Source: Lichenicoccus roseus (lineage in GTDB: Bacteria; Pseudomonadota; Alphaproteobacteria; Acetobacterales; Acetobacteraceae). From it: a DNA stretch of 57,115 bases. Positions 25,091 to 35,494 of the stretch are shown piece by piece. Within the stretch, counting starts at the first letter, position 1. Each line of letters begins with the position of its first letter. The stretch spans positions 1-57,115 of the forward strand of contig NZ_VCDI01000009.1 of the NCBI RefSeq assembly GCF_005844085.1, written 5' to 3'. Under the pieces are notes generated by a model. The model was given only the letters and a program-made list of their open reading frames with translations, was not told the origin of the DNA and ran no database searches. Both the position numbers and the translations under genes were made by a program.

Positions 25091-26878
25091 ATGCGGAAGA
25101 GAACGCTCTTCTCGGTCGCCGTCCTGGCCGGCCTTGCGATCTGCAGCCGGGCCGGTGCCTACGACGCCACCGCCCCCAGCTACGCCACGGTCAGCCAGGA
25201 TCGGCTGGACAAGCCCGAGCCGCAGAACTGGCTGATGCCACGGGGCACTTATAATGGCTGGGGTTATTCCCCCCTCGACCAGATCAACGCGAAGAACGTC
25301 AAGCGTCTGATCCCGGTCTGGTCGCTGTCCACCGGTGTGACCGACGCCCACCAGGCGGCGCCGATCGTCAACAACGGCATCATGTTCGTCTCCACGCCGC
25401 AGAACCGCATCATCGCGGTCGATGCCAGGACCGGCGACACCATCTGGCGCTACGAGCGGCATCTGCCGCCCGACATGCAGCAGCTGCACCCGACCAATCG
25501 CGGCGTCGCGCTGTATGGCGACAAGGTCTACATGGCGACCATGGATGCCTGCGTGGTGGCGTTGACCGCGACCACCGGCAAGGTGGCGTGGCAGCACTGC
25601 GTCGCGAAATGGCGCGACGGCTACTACATGACGCTTGCGCCGCTGGCCGCCGACGGCAAGATCCTCGTCGGCGTTTCGGGCGGCGAACTCGGCATCCGCG
25701 GCTTCATCGACGCGCTAGACGCCGAGACCGGCAAGGAGGACTGGAAGTTCTATACGGTGGCCGGTCCCGGCGAGCCTGGCGGCGACACCTGGAAAGGTGA
25801 CAGCTGGAAGACCGGCGGCGTGCCGATCTGGATGCAGGGCAACTACGACCCCGCCACCAGGACGGTCTATTTCGGCACCGGCAACGGTGGCCCCTGGATG
25901 CCCGACACGCGTCCCGGCGACAACCTGTTCGCGACGTCGGCGATCGCGCTCGACGTCGAGACAGGCAAGCTCAAGGGCTACCACCAATATCACTGGAACG
26001 ATGCCTGGGACTGGGACGAGGTCTCGGCGCCCTTGCTGATCGACGTCAACCGCAACGGACGCGCCGTGCATGAACTCGTCCATGCCGGACGCGACGGCTA
26101 TCTGTGGCAGCTGCAGCGCGACCCCTCGGGCAAGATCGGCTTCATCTCCGGACAGCCCTTCGTGCACCAGGACGTCTTCAAGTCCATCGATCCCAAGACC
26201 GGCCGCCCGACCTACGACGAAGCCAAGGTTCCAGGCACCAACAAGAAGGCGCTGTTCTGCCCGTCGCTATGGGGCGGCAAGGACTGGCCGATGGAAGCCT
26301 ACAGCCCGAAGACCAAGCTGCTGTATGTGCCGGCAAACGACAATCTCTGCGCGGAGATCGCCGGCGAGAAACTCGGGCCGCGCGAGCCGGGCTCCCTGTA
26401 TGTCGGCGTCCCGATCGACGACATCTTCTCCAGCCTGCGTCCGCGTCCGGGCGTCGATACCTCGAAGCCGATGAAGATCGGCCAGCTGCAGGCCTGGGAT
26501 CTTTCCACCGGCAAGAAGGTGTGGAGCCACGACTTCCTCGACAGCGCGATGTGGGCACCGATCCTGGCAACCGCCGGCGACCTCGTCTTCAGCGGCGGCA
26601 CCAACGACCGCATGTTCCGCGCCTTCGACGCCAGCAACGGCAAACTCGAGTGGGAGACCAGGCTGAATTCCGGCGTCGAAGGCACGCCCAGCACCTTCAT
26701 GGTCAACGGCGTGCAATATATCGCCGTCCTGAGCGGCTACGGGGTGGATGCCGAACGCCAGAACAACGGCCTGAAGAAGATGCTGGCGCCGCGGCTCGAC
26801 CACCAGGTGGTGCCTAACGACGGAACCATCCACGTGTTCGCGCTGATGGGCCCGAAGACCGAGACCGCCTCGCGGTAA
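25091..26878 (+). CDS. PQQ-dependent alcohol dehydrogenase with DxD motif
   Basis: A periplasmic quinoprotein of the methanol/ethanol family (595 aa, cleavable signal ending near RAGA). It shows the eight-bladed propeller tryptophan-docking repeats (VDARTGDTIWRY, LDAETGKEDWKF, DLSTGKKVWSHD). Metal ligand candidates are E199 in SGGELGIRG and N265 in GTGNGG. The catalytic aspartate D307 lies in AWDWDEV. D309, two residues on, is the extra acid seen in lanthanide-dependent enzymes. The vicinal cysteine pair normally found before NRG is absent (LHPTNRG). There is no fused cytochrome domain and no cytochrome gene nearby. The substrate is probably an alcohol or diol fed to AldA. Confidence 0.88.
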   Translation: MRKRTLFSVAVLAGLAICSRAGAYDATAPSYATVSQDRLDKPEPQNWLMPRGTYNGWGYSPLDQINAKNVKRLIPVWSLSTGVTDAHQAAPIVNNGIMFVSTPQNRIIAVDARTGDTIWRYERHLPPDMQQLHPTNRGVALYGDKVYMATMDACVVALTATTGKVAWQHCVAKWRDGYYMTLAPLAADGKILVGVSGGELGIRGFIDALDAETGKEDWKFYTVAGPGEPGGDTWKGDSWKTGGVPIWMQGNYDPATRTVYFGTGNGGPWMPDTRPGDNLFATSAIALDVETGKLKGYHQYHWNDAWDWDEVSAPLLIDVNRNGRAVHELVHAGRDGYLWQLQRDPSGKIGFISGQPFVHQDVFKSIDPKTGRPTYDEAKVPGTNKKALFCPSLWGGKDWPMEAYSPKTKLLYVPANDNLCAEIAGEKLGPREPGSLYVGVPIDDIFSSLRPRPGVDTSKPMKIGQLQAWDLSTGKKVWSHDFLDSAMWAPILATAGDLVFSGGTNDRMFRAFDASNGKLEWETRLNSGVEGTPSTFMVNGVQYIAVLSGYGVDAERQNNGLKKMLAPRLDHQVVPNDGTIHVFALMGPKTETASR

Positions 26879-26888
26879 GGGGCGGGCG

Positions 26889-27332
26889 GTGCGGCGGATC
26901 GGGCTGGCCGCCTTCCTGCTGCTGCCGTGGGTGTCGTTGTCGACCCACGCGGCGGCGGCAGGTCCGGCTTCTCCGGAGGCGTTGGCGCAGACAATCCGGA
27001 ACGGCCTCGAGCACCGCGATCTCGTGCTGCTCGAGAGCCTGTTCAACTGGGATGGCGCGAGCCCGGTCAAGCATCGCATCGTCGCCTACGAGTTGCGTCG
27101 CTGCTTCGGCCTGCATGTGCAGGCGGCGACCGCCGAGGCGATCGGCCCGGATGCGGTGGCCGCGATCACCCAGTCGGGGCGGTTCAGGCTGAACATGGAT
27201 ATCTCGGCGCGGGTGCGTGTGACGTTCACCGATGCCGACGGCCTCGATCCGCTCGCCTTCCTGGCCGGCCGGACCGCGGATGGCTACCGGATCGCCTTGA
27301 TCAACCCGACCACGCCGACGCGTGGGCAATGA
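26889..27332 (+). CDS. Small secreted protein of unknown function
   Basis: A 147-aa protein with a clear signal peptide (basic MRRIG, hydrophobic core, cleavage near HAAAA). The mature part is mixed alpha/beta with a single cysteine (RRCFGLHV) and belongs to no family I recognise. The GTG start has AAGGGG upstream and lies 10 bases after the PQQ dehydrogenase stop, so it is co-transcribed. Its position suggests a periplasmic accessory to the PQQ enzyme, comparable in place though not in sequence to MxaJ/XoxJ-type proteins. That comparison is speculation. Confidence 0.65.
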   Translation: MRRIGLAAFLLLPWVSLSTHAAAAGPASPEALAQTIRNGLEHRDLVLLESLFNWDGASPVKHRIVAYELRRCFGLHVQAATAEAIGPDAVAAITQSGRFRLNMDISARVRVTFTDADGLDPLAFLAGRTADGYRIALINPTTPTRGQ

Positions 27333-27380
27333 TCGCCTGCCACATCTGGCACGACATCAGAACGAGAGCGGAAACTTCCG

Positions 27381-29114
27381 ATGCAGCCTGACGCCGAGAC
27401 GAACCGGAGTTGCGCCGCCTGGATCGCGCGGTTCCTCAGGGCACGCGGCATAGATCGCATATTCGGCCTGCAGGGCGGTCATATCCAGCCGATCTGGGAC
27501 TACGCCGCACAGCTCGGCATACGCATCGTCGACGTGCGCGACGAAGGTGCCGCCGTGCACATGGCGCATGCCCATGCCGAACTCACCGGGGGCTTCGGGG
27601 TCGCCATGGTCACCGCCGGCCCGGGGGTGACCAACACCGTCACCGCCATCGCCAACGCCTCGCTGGCACGCATGCCGCTGCTGGTGATCGGCGGCTGTTC
27701 GCCGCGGCCACAGGTCAACATGGGGCCGCTGCAGGATATTCCGCATGTCGATATCCTGCGGCCGGTCACCCGTGCGGCGCGCACCGCCCGCGTTGCCGAC
27801 CAGGTGATCCGCGAGCTCGACGAGGCGGTGGCGCGTGCGCTCGGCGATGGCGGCGAGCCCGGGCCGGTCTATGTCGAGATCCCCACCGACGTCCTGCGCA
27901 TCGACGTGCCGCGCGCGATGGTGCTGGACGAATGGATGCGCATCCCACCGGCGCGCGTCTCCCTGCCGCCGCCCGAACTGGCCCGCCAGGCGGCGGAGGC
28001 AATATTTGCCGCCCAGCGACCGCTGGTCATCGCCGGACGCGGCGCGCGTGACCTCGGACCCTCGCTGGCGCGTTTCCTCGAGGCCACCGGCGCCGTCTAT
28101 CTCGACACCCAGGAGAGCCGTGGGCTGCTGCCGCCGGACCATGCTGCCAATGTCGGCGCCATGCGCGCGGCGGCGATGGCGCAGGCCGACCTCGTCGTGG
28201 TCATCGGCCGCAAGCTCGACTACCAGCTCGCGTACGGATCGCCGGCGGTGTTCCGGGCCCGCTTCATACGCATCGCCGACAACGCCGGCGAGCTGATCGA
28301 CAATCGCCGGGGCGAGCCCGAGCTGCTCTGCACGCCGCGCTGTGCGCTGGAGGCGATCCTGTCGGAAGCCTCCGGCTCCTCTGAGGCATCGAGGCTGACC
28401 CCGGCGGCCGATCGGGACTGGTCAGCCGGGTTGCGTCGCAGGCACGAGGAGCGCGTGGCGGCAGCCCTGGCGTTGCCGCCCGCGACCGGACCGGACGGCC
28501 TGATCCACCCGGCGCGCATCTTCAGCGCAATCGCCGCGGTGGCGGAGCCGGATGCGATCGGCATCGCCGACGGCGGCGACATACTGAGCTTCGCCCGGAT
28601 CGGACTGCAGACCACGAGCTACCTGGACTCCGGCACCTTCGGCTGTCTCGGGGTTGGCGTGCCATATGCGAACGCGGCGTCGCTCGCCTTCCCCGGCCGG
28701 CAGGTCATCGCCGTCGTCGGCGACGGTTCGTTCGGCTTCAACGCCATGGAGATCGACACCGCGGTCCGGCACGGCGCCACCCCGGTGTTCATCATCGCCA
28801 ACAACGCCGCCTGGAACATCGAGCGCTACGACCAGGAAACCAACTACGGCGGCCGCGTCGTCGGCACCACGCTGCGTCACTCGGACTACGCGGCGCTCGC
28901 CCGGGCGCTCGGCGCGCATGGCGAGCGCGTGGAGCGGGCCGAGGATCTGCCCGCCGCTCTCGAACGCGCGCTGGCCAACGCGCCGGCGGTCGTCGACGTC
29001 GTGGTCTCGCAGCAGGTGCCGTCCTCGGACGGCAACAAGGGGCTCGGCTTCGTACCGGACTACCAGGCGCTGACCGCCTGGGATGACGCGGAAAAGGTGC
29101 GGCGGCAGCAATGA
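27381..29114 (+). CDS. ThDP-dependent enzyme, 2-hydroxyacyl-CoA lyase-like
   Basis: A 577-aa thiamine diphosphate enzyme of the acetolactate synthase/oxalyl-CoA decarboxylase superfamily. It has the three expected domains: Pyr with activating E55 in VRDEGAAVH, a central domain around residues 190-330, and PP with [13 protein letters not shown] and IIANNAAWN as the ThDP-metal motif. No ilvN subunit or valine-pathway gene is near. It is coupled by ATGA to an acyl-CoA synthetase, which favours 2-hydroxyacyl-CoA lyase (cleavage to an aldehyde or ketone plus formyl-CoA). Benzoylformate decarboxylase or acetolactate-type activity remains possible. Confidence 0.75.
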   Translation: MQPDAETNRSCAAWIARFLRARGIDRIFGLQGGHIQPIWDYAAQLGIRIVDVRDEGAAVHMAHAHAELTGGFGVAMVTAGPGVTNTVTAIANASLARMPLLVIGGCSPRPQVNMGPLQDIPHVDILRPVTRAARTARVADQVIRELDEAVARALGDGGEPGPVYVEIPTDVLRIDVPRAMVLDEWMRIPPARVSLPPPELARQAAEAIFAAQRPLVIAGRGARDLGPSLARFLEATGAVYLDTQESRGLLPPDHAANVGAMRAAAMAQADLVVVIGRKLDYQLAYGSPAVFRARFIRIADNAGELIDNRRGEPELLCTPRCALEAILSEASGSSEASRLTPAADRDWSAGLRRRHEERVAAALALPPATGPDGLIHPARIFSAIAAVAEPDAIGIADGGDILSFARIGLQTTSYLDSGTFGCLGVGVPYANAASLAFPGRQVIAVVGDGSFGFNAMEIDTAVRHGATPVFIIANNAAWNIERYDQETNYGGRVVGTTLRHSDYAALARALGAHGERVERAEDLPAALERALANAPAVVDVVVSQQVPSSDGNKGLGFVPDYQALTAWDDAEKVRRQQ

Positions 29115-30769
29115 CGACACGGCATTCCAGCAGCACCGAGGGTGACGGCACCCTCTACGAGACCCTGCTCCGGACGGTCGGGACATGGGGTCCGCAGGCG
29201 GCCTACGCGGTGCCCCCGATGGCCAGGCGCGCCTACCACCCGGACGGCGCCAGCTTCACCTGGAACGAGGTGGCGCGCGAAGTCGAGCGCATGCGCGTCC
29301 GCTACCGCGCCGCCGGCTACGGGCGCGGGCATCGGGTCGCAATCCTGTTCCACCAGCGGCCGGAGATGTTCTTCCACTACTACGCGCTGAATTCGCTCGG
29401 CTGCAGCATGGTGCCGATCAACCCGGACTACCGGGTCGACGAGCTGGCCTACCTGCTGTCGCACTCCGGCGCGTCGCTGGTGATCGGCATCGAGAACCGG
29501 CTCGCCGACCTGCGCGAGGCGGCGGCCATGCTGAACCCGGCGCCGCCGATCCTGTGCTTCGAGGATCTGCCGGCGACGCTGCCGGAGGCGCGCACGCGGG
29601 CCGCCGCGGGAGCGCCGGACGCCACCACCGAGGCGGCCCTGCTGTACACTTCCGGGACGACCGGGCGGCCCAAGGGCTGCATCATGTCGAACCGCTACTT
29701 CCACACCTTCGGCCGCTGGTACCTGTCGCGCGGCGGCGCGCTGGCCATGCGGGACGGCGCCGAGCGGCTCTACAACCCGCTGCCGCTGCATCACGCCAAC
29801 TGCCTGTCCATCTCGACCTCGGCGATGCTGCTGAACGGCGGCTGCCTGGTGTTCCCGGACCGCTTCCATCCGCGCAGCTGGTGGCAGGACCTGGTCGCCT
29901 GCGACATCACCGCGGTGCAGATGCAGGGCATCATCCCCAATCTGCTGCTCAAGCTCGATCCGGTGCCGGAGGAGCGCCGGCATCGGGTGCGCTTCGGCCT
30001 GTGCGCCGGCATCGAGCCGGCCCACCACGCGGTGTTCGAGGAGCGCTACGGCTTCCCGGTGGTCGAGATGTGGGCGATGTCCGAGACCGGCCGGATGATG
30101 ACCGACCACGAGGAGCCGCGCAGCATCCATGGTCGCGCCTTCGGCCGCTCGGTGCCCGGACTCGAGGCGAGGGTGGTCGACGAGGCCGGCCACACGCTGC
30201 CGCCGGACGTGCCGGGCGAGCTGGTGATCCGGCACACCGAGGCTGATCCGCGCGGCGGCTTCTTTTCCGGCTACCTCGACGATCCGGCGGCGACCGAGGA
30301 GGCCTGGCGCGGCGGCTGGTTCCATAGCGGCGACACTGCGCGCTGCGACGAGACCGGGATGTTCTTCTTCCTCGACCGCAAGAAGAACATCATCCGGCGC
30401 GCCGGCGAAAACATCGCCGCTGCCGAGGTCGAGGACTGCCTGTGCGCCCATGCGCACGTCAAGCAGGCCGCCGTGATCGCGGTCCCGGACGAGATCCGCG
30501 AGGAGGAGGTGATGGCCTGCATCGTGCTGCAGGACGGTGTGCGCGAGCATGCCGGGCCGGATGTGGCGCATCGCCTGTTCGACTGGTGCCTGGCGCAGCT
30601 GGCCTACTTCAAGGCGCCGGCCTGGGTGGTGTTCATGGACACGCTGCCCACCGGGGCGTCGCAGAAGCTGCAGAAGATGACGCTGTTCCCGAAGGGCGTG
30701 GACCCGCGCCAGGAGGTTGGCGTGATCGACCTGCGCGGGTTCAAGAAGCCCACCGCCGGCAGGGGCTGA
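29111..30769 (+). CDS. AMP-forming acyl-CoA synthetase
   Basis: A 552-aa adenylate-forming enzyme. It has the P-loop [24 protein letters not shown] (A5 region), [13 protein letters not shown] and [20 protein letters not shown] (A7-A8), and the C-terminal catalytic lysine in GASQKLQK. It activates a carboxylic acid as the CoA thioester. The sequence resembles CaiC-type and other short or branched acid ligases. The start overlaps the ThDP enzyme stop (ATGA), so it probably supplies its CoA substrate. It could alternatively make propionyl-CoA for the prp genes that follow after 114 bases. Confidence 0.88.
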   Translation: MTTRHSSSTEGDGTLYETLLRTVGTWGPQAAYAVPPMARRAYHPDGASFTWNEVAREVERMRVRYRAAGYGRGHRVAILFHQRPEMFFHYYALNSLGCSMVPINPDYRVDELAYLLSHSGASLVIGIENRLADLREAAAMLNPAPPILCFEDLPATLPEARTRAAAGAPDATTEAALLYTSGTTGRPKGCIMSNRYFHTFGRWYLSRGGALAMRDGAERLYNPLPLHHANCLSISTSAMLLNGGCLVFPDRFHPRSWWQDLVACDITAVQMQGIIPNLLLKLDPVPEERRHRVRFGLCAGIEPAHHAVFEERYGFPVVEMWAMSETGRMMTDHEEPRSIHGRAFGRSVPGLEARVVDEAGHTLPPDVPGELVIRHTEADPRGGFFSGYLDDPAATEEAWRGGWFHSGDTARCDETGMFFFLDRKKNIIRRAGENIAAAEVEDCLCAHAHVKQAAVIAVPDEIREEEVMACIVLQDGVREHAGPDVAHRLFDWCLAQLAYFKAPAWVVFMDTLPTGASQKLQKMTLFPKGVDPRQEVGVIDLRGFKKPTAGRG

Positions 30770-30883
30770 ACCTCTCGCATGCGCCCCGGCACGCCCGGCT
30801 AGGCGAAAACCGTCACTTCACGGGGCTGCCCGCCTGCGCGATCATCCGCACTCGGTAGCCATAAGACAGGATCCAGGCCGGTC

Positions 30884-32386
30884 ATGATCATCCACGATGT
30901 CCGTGTGCATCCCGAGAGCGACCGGCTTGCCCGCGAGGACCAGCTGGCATGGAAGATCGCGCAGGTCGCGGCCGATGCGGTGGCGGTCGAGCCGGCGGTT
31001 GCGGACATGATCGTGAACCGCATCATCGACAACGCCTCGGTGGCGATCGCCTCGGTGAACCGCCATCCGGTGACGACGGCGCGCGACCAGGCGCTGGCGC
31101 ATGCGCGTCCCGGCGGAGCTGCGGTGTTCGGCTGCGGCCCGGAGGTGCGTGTGCATGCCGAATGGGCGGCCTGGGCGAATGGCACCGCGGTGCGCGAGCT
31201 GGACTATCACGACACGTTTCTCGCCGCCGAGTATTCGCATCCCGGCGACAACATCCCGCCGATCCTGGCCGCCGCCCAGCAGACCGGGCGCAGCGGCGCC
31301 GAGCTGATACGCGGCATCGCCACCGGCTACGAGATCCAGGTCGACCTCGTGCGCGCGATCTGCCTGCACAGGCACAAGATCGACCATGTGGCGCATCTCG
31401 GCCCGTCGGCCGCCGCCGGTATCGGTACGCTGCTGGCGCTGCCGCCGGAGACCATCTTCCAGGCGGTGCAGCAGGCGCTGCACGTCACCACCGCGACCCG
31501 GCAGTCGCGCAAGGGCGAGATCTCGTCGTGGAAGGCGTTCGCGCCGTCGCACGCCGGCAAGCTCGCCATCGAGGCGGTCGATCGCGCCATGCGCGGCGAG
31601 GGCGCGCCGAGCCCGATCTACGAGGGCGAGGACAGCGTCATCGCCTGGATGCTCGACGGACGCGACGCGCAGTACAAGGTGCCGCTGCCGGCGCCGGGCG
31701 AGCCCAAGCGGGCGATCCTCGACACCTACACCAAGGAGCATTCCGCCGAGTACCAGAGCCAGGCGTTGATCGATCTGTGCTTCCGGCTCGGCAGGCAGGT
31801 GCAGGATTGGGACGCCGTGCAGGACGTGCTGATCGAGACCTCGCACCATACGCACTACGTCATCGGCACCGGCTCGAACGATCCGCAGAAGTTCGATCCG
31901 ACCGCATCGCGCGAGACGCTCGACCACTCGATCATGTATATCGTGGCGGTCGCGCTGCAGGACGGCGCCTGGCACCATGTGCGCTCCTACGCGCCGGAGC
32001 GGGCGCAGCGGCCGGACACGGTGGCGCTGTGGCGCAAGATCCGCACGGTGGAGGATCCACGCTGGACCGAGCGCTATCATTCCACCGATCCGGCGATCAA
32101 GGCATTCGGCGGCCGGGTGATCATAACCCTGCGCGACGGTCGCGTGATCGCCGACGAACTCGCGGTGGCCAACGCCCATACGCTTGGCGCAACCCCCTGG
32201 CAGCGCGCGGACTACATACGCAAGTTCGAGATCCTGACCGACGGGATCGTCGAGAAGTCCGAATCCGGACGGTTCCTCGAGACGGTGCAGCGGCTGCCTT
32301 CGCTCACCGCCGACGAGCTGCTGCAGCTCAACGTCGCGATCCCGGCGGCTTCCCTTGGCAGGGGCCTGCCCGGGTTGTTCGGCTGA
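30884..32386 (+). CDS. prpD: 2-methylcitrate dehydratase
   Basis: A 500-aa MmgE/PrpD-family protein, the length of PrpD. Recognisable parts are [12 protein letters not shown] followed by [13 protein letters not shown], the segment [16 protein letters not shown], and [15 protein letters not shown], all conserved in 2-methylcitrate dehydratases. It converts 2-methylcitrate to 2-methyl-cis-aconitate, step two of the methylcitrate cycle for propionyl-CoA. The assignment is strengthened by prpC 17 bases downstream and prpB after that. The 114-base gap before it may carry a promoter, but I see no convincing boxes. No PrpR regulator gene is adjacent. Confidence 0.9.
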   Translation: MIIHDVRVHPESDRLAREDQLAWKIAQVAADAVAVEPAVADMIVNRIIDNASVAIASVNRHPVTTARDQALAHARPGGAAVFGCGPEVRVHAEWAAWANGTAVRELDYHDTFLAAEYSHPGDNIPPILAAAQQTGRSGAELIRGIATGYEIQVDLVRAICLHRHKIDHVAHLGPSAAAGIGTLLALPPETIFQAVQQALHVTTATRQSRKGEISSWKAFAPSHAGKLAIEAVDRAMRGEGAPSPIYEGEDSVIAWMLDGRDAQYKVPLPAPGEPKRAILDTYTKEHSAEYQSQALIDLCFRLGRQVQDWDAVQDVLIETSHHTHYVIGTGSNDPQKFDPTASRETLDHSIMYIVAVALQDGAWHHVRSYAPERAQRPDTVALWRKIRTVEDPRWTERYHSTDPAIKAFGGRVIITLRDGRVIADELAVANAHTLGATPWQRADYIRKFEILTDGIVEKSESGRFLETVQRLPSLTADELLQLNVAIPAASLGRGLPGLFG

Positions 32387-32403
32387 TCGAAGGAGCAACG
32401 CCC

Positions 32404-33558
32404 ATGAGCGCCACGGACAATTCCCTTCCGAAGCCGAAAAAGTCGGTCGCGCTGTCCGGCGTGGTCGCCGGCAACACCGCGCTGTGCTCCGTAGGCCGCA
32501 CCGGCAACGACCTGCACTATCGCGGCTACGACATCATCGACATCGCCACCGCCTGCGAGTTCGAGGAGATCGCGCATCTGCTGGTGCATGGCAGGCTGCC
32601 GAACCGCGCCGAGCTTGCCGCCTACAAGCGCCGCCTCAGGCGCCTGCGCGGGCTGCCCGCCGCCGTGCGCGAGGTGCTGGAAGCGCTGCCGGCATCGGCG
32701 CATCCGATGGATGTGATGCGCACCGGAGTGTCGGCGCTCGGCTGCGTGCTGCCGGAAAAGGACGACCACTCGGCCGCCGGTGCGCGCGAGATCGCCGACC
32801 GGCTGCTGGCCTCGCTCGGGTCGATGCTGCTGGCCTGGTACCACTACTCGCATAGCGGCATCAGCATCGATGTCGAGACCGACGACGACAGCATCGGCGG
32901 CCATTTCCTCAGCCTGCTGCATGGCGAGGAGCCGCCGGAGAGCTGGGTGCGCGCCATGCACATCTCGCTCAATCTCTATGCGGAGCACGAGTTCAACGCC
33001 TCGACCTTCACCGCGCGGGTGATCGCCGGCACTGGCTCGGATCTGTATTCCGCCATCGCCGGCGGCATCGGCGCGTTGCGCGGCCCCAAGCATGGCGGCG
33101 CCAACGAAGTGGCACTCGAAATCCAGCAGCGCTACGCAACGCCGGACGAGGCGGAGGCCGATATCCGTCGCCGCGTCGAGGCACGCGAGGTGGTCATCGG
33201 CTTCGGCCACCCGGTCTACACGATCTCCGATCCGCGCAACGTGGTGATCAAGCAGGTCGCGCACCAGCTCTCGCAGGAGAACGGCTCGCGGGCGGGCTAC
33301 GACGTCGCCGAACGCATCGAGGCCGTGATGGCAGACGCCAAGCGGATGTTCCCCAACCTGGACTGGTTCTCCGCCGTCTCCTACCAGCAGATGGGCGTGC
33401 CGACGGCGATGTTCACGCCGCTGTTCGTCATCGCGCGCACCGCCGGCTGGGCGGCGCATGTCGTCGAGCAGCGCGCCGACGGCAAGATCATCCGTCCGTC
33501 GGCCAACTATGTGGGACCCGACAACCTCGCCTTCGTGCCGCTCGACCAGCGCCCCTGA
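32404..33558 (+). CDS. prpC: 2-methylcitrate synthase
   Basis: A 384-aa member of the citrate synthase family, the shorter type typical of PrpC. It condenses propionyl-CoA with oxaloacetate. The catalytic triad is visible: H230 in GPKHGGAN, H269 in GFGHPVY, D320 in LDWFSAV. The N-terminal [16 protein letters not shown], followed by LHYRGYDI, is characteristic of 2-methylcitrate synthases. The ATG at 32404 has AAGGAG eight bases upstream. It lies between prpD and prpB. Some citrate synthase activity is usual in this family. Confidence 0.93.
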   Translation: MSATDNSLPKPKKSVALSGVVAGNTALCSVGRTGNDLHYRGYDIIDIATACEFEEIAHLLVHGRLPNRAELAAYKRRLRRLRGLPAAVREVLEALPASAHPMDVMRTGVSALGCVLPEKDDHSAAGAREIADRLLASLGSMLLAWYHYSHSGISIDVETDDDSIGGHFLSLLHGEEPPESWVRAMHISLNLYAEHEFNASTFTARVIAGTGSDLYSAIAGGIGALRGPKHGGANEVALEIQQRYATPDEAEADIRRRVEAREVVIGFGHPVYTISDPRNVVIKQVAHQLSQENGSRAGYDVAERIEAVMADAKRMFPNLDWFSAVSYQQMGVPTAMFTPLFVIARTAGWAAHVVEQRADGKIIRPSANYVGPDNLAFVPLDQRP

Positions 33559-33578
33559 GTTTCCGGAGAGCCCAGACC

Positions 33579-34508
33579 ATGCCCTACCTGCTCGCGTCCG
33601 ACGCGCCCACCGGGACCGCCGGACGCCGCTTCCGCCAGTTGCTCGACCAGCCCGGCATCCTGCAGATCCCTGGCACGCACAACGGTATGGCGGCGCTGCA
33701 GGCAAAGGCGGCGGGATTTTCCGCATGCTACCTGTCGGGGGCGGCGATGACCGCGTCGATGGGGCTGCCGGATCTCGGCATCATCACCGTCGACGAGGTG
33801 GCCTTCTTCATCCGCCAGGTGACGCGTGCTTCGGGTCTGCCGGTGCTGGTGGACGGCGATACCGGCTACGGCGAGGCGCTCAACGTCATGCACATGGTGC
33901 GGACCTTCGAGGAGGCCGGTGCGGGCGCGGTGCATCTCGAGGACCAGCTGCTGCCGAAGAAATGCGGCCACCTCAACGACAAGAAGCTTGCCGACGCGCA
34001 CGACATGGCAGCCAAGGTGGCCGCCGCGGCGAAGGCAAGGCGCGACCTGGTGATCGTGGCGCGCACCGATGCCGCCGCGTCCGAGGGTCTCGACGGCGCG
34101 GTGGCGCGTGCGAAGCTGTATGTCGAGGCCGGCGCCGATGCGATCTTCCCGGAGGCGCTGAACACCGCCGAGATGTTCCGCGCCTTCGCCGCGCGCATGC
34201 CCGGCGTGAAGCTGCTCGCCAACATGACCGAGTTCGGCCGCACGCCGTTCTTCACCGCCGCCGAGTTCGAGGCGATGGGGTACGGCATGGTGATCTGGCC
34301 GGTCTCCTCGCTGCGGGTCGCCAACAAGGCGCAGGCCGAGCTCTATGCCTCGATCCGCGAGAACGGCGGCACCCACGCCATGGTCGAGCGCATGCAGACC
34401 CGCCACGAACTCTACGACATGATCGGTCTGCACGACTACGAGGCGCTCGATGCCTCCATCGTACGGACCGTGGTGCCGGAAGCCAGTCTGCCCGCACGGA
34501 TCACTTAG
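33579..34508 (+). CDS. prpB: 2-methylisocitrate lyase
   Basis: A 309-aa member of the isocitrate lyase/PEP mutase superfamily. The active-site motif KKCGH is present with C129 as the catalytic cysteine. The metal-binding DGDTGYGEALN and HLEDQLLPK match PrpB rather than oxaloacetate decarboxylase or PEP mutase. It cleaves 2-methylisocitrate to pyruvate and succinate, completing the cycle encoded by the three genes. It is convergent with deoC. Confidence 0.92.
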   Translation: MPYLLASDAPTGTAGRRFRQLLDQPGILQIPGTHNGMAALQAKAAGFSACYLSGAAMTASMGLPDLGIITVDEVAFFIRQVTRASGLPVLVDGDTGYGEALNVMHMVRTFEEAGAGAVHLEDQLLPKKCGHLNDKKLADAHDMAAKVAAAAKARRDLVIVARTDAAASEGLDGAVARAKLYVEAGADAIFPEALNTAEMFRAFAARMPGVKLLANMTEFGRTPFFTAAEFEAMGYGMVIWPVSSLRVANKAQAELYASIRENGGTHAMVERMQTRHELYDMIGLHDYEALDASIVRTVVPEASLPARIT

Positions 34509-34550
34509 TCCAGAGCAGGATCTTTTTCCAAGAGCGCACGGCTCAAGTCG

Positions 34551-34570
34551 GCAAGCCGGATGCCGGTTGC
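34551..34570. terminator. Hairpin between prpB and deoC
   Basis: GCAAGCCGG and CCGGTTGC can pair around ATG with one bulge, in the gap between two convergent genes. No T-run follows on either strand closely, so it is at best a partial or factor-dependent stop signal. Confidence 0.3.
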
Positions 34571-34608
34571 CGGATCAGCGCCACCCACATGCGGCTCGGC
34601 GAAGCGCG

Positions 34609-35301
34609 CTAGTAGGTTCCGGAAGTCGGCTCGGCCTGCCCGATCAGGGCAATTCCAGAGCTTGTCCCGATGCGGGTCGCTCCTGCAGCAAGCATTGCTC
34701 GCAGGCTCTCCGCGGATCGGATCCCTCCCGACGCTTTCACTCCAATCGATGGTCCGACCACCTCGCGCATGAGGGCAACGTCCTCCACCGTGGCTCCGCC
34801 GGTCGAGAAGCCGGTCGAGGTCTTGACGAAGTCCGCACCGGCCGCGACCGACAGGCGGCATGCTGCACGCTTCTCGGCATCCGACAGCAGGCACGTCTCG
34901 ATGATCACCTTGAGCACGGCATCCGGGCAGGCGGCGCGAACCGCTGCGATATCCGCCTGCACGACATCCTCGCGTCCGTCCTTCAGCGCACCCACAGGAA
35001 TGACCATGTCGATTTCCTGGGCGCCCGCCGCAACGGCGGCAGCGGTCTCTGCCGCCTTCACCGCGGAGGGCATCGCCCCCAACGGAAATCCGACGACCGC
35101 GCAGACCCTGACATCGGTGCCTCGCAACTGCCCTGCAACAAATGGGACATGGATCGAGTTCACGCAGACCGATCTGAAGCCATGCTGCTTTGCCTCTTCG
35201 CAGAAAGTCTTGACCGTTTCCTCCGTAGCATCCGGCTTGAGGATGGTGTGGTCCACCAACAGTGCGACTTCCCGGCTCGATACGGGCTGAACCTGATTCA
35301 T
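34609..35301 (-). CDS. deoC: Deoxyribose-phosphate aldolase
   Basis: A class I aldolase of 230 aa that cleaves 2-deoxyribose 5-phosphate to glyceraldehyde 3-phosphate and acetaldehyde. The Schiff-base lysine is K160 in FVKTSTGF, and the second lysine is K189 in [20 protein letters not shown] near the N-terminus is diagnostic for DERA. Two ATG codons are adjacent (35304 and 35301); I take 35301 because GGAGA then lies six bases away. It is divergent from the sugar importer operon. It could process a deoxy sugar imported there or serve nucleoside salvage; no other deo genes are present. Confidence 0.93.
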   Translation of the reverse strand: MNQVQPVSSREVALLVDHTILKPDATEETVKTFCEEAKQHGFRSVCVNSIHVPFVAGQLRGTDVRVCAVVGFPLGAMPSAVKAAETAAAVAAGAQEIDMVIPVGALKDGREDVVQADIAAVRAACPDAVLKVIIETCLLSDAEKRAACRLSVAAGADFVKTSTGFSTGGATVEDVALMREVVGPSIGVKASGGIRSAESLRAMLAAGATRIGTSSGIALIGQAEPTSGTY

Positions 35302-35392
35302 CATAAATCTCCCTGTACAATCGATCTGATATCGGCCCGGATCGCCGAACCTCAACGGCGTGACAGCCGCCCCTGCGAACGTCCGCGCCTGA

Positions 35393-35407
35393 TTGTGCGC
35401 AGCACAA
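35393..35407. promoter_or_regulatory. 15-bp palindromic operator before sugar operon
   Basis: TTGTGCGCAGCACAA has perfect six-base arms around GCA. It ends 13 bases before a TTGACA box and lies between the divergent deoC and sugar-import genes. The same palindrome with one central base changed occurs at 48696-48710 before the DUF1127 gene. A likely binder is the SorC-type regulator of this cluster, or a global regulator. Confidence 0.65.
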
Positions 35408-35420
35408 GATGCGATAGGCG

Positions 35421-35449
35421 TTGACACCCTCTGACACCCGACTTATGGC
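35421..35449 (+). promoter_or_regulatory. Sigma-70-type promoter of sugar operon
   Basis: TTGACA at 35421-35426 is a perfect -35 box. After 17 bases, TATGGC at 35444-35449 serves as a weak -10. It is correctly placed 46 bases before the binding-protein start and next to the palindrome at 35393. Confidence 0.55.
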
Positions 35450-35494
35450 TTTCTCTCAGAAGAGCAGTCAATGCTCGAATGTGAGGAAGCAAAG

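Noticed and set aside
27381-29114. Acetolactate synthase large subunit
   Set aside because: No small subunit or branched-chain genes nearby and tight coupling to an acyl-CoA synthetase; kept only as an alternative.
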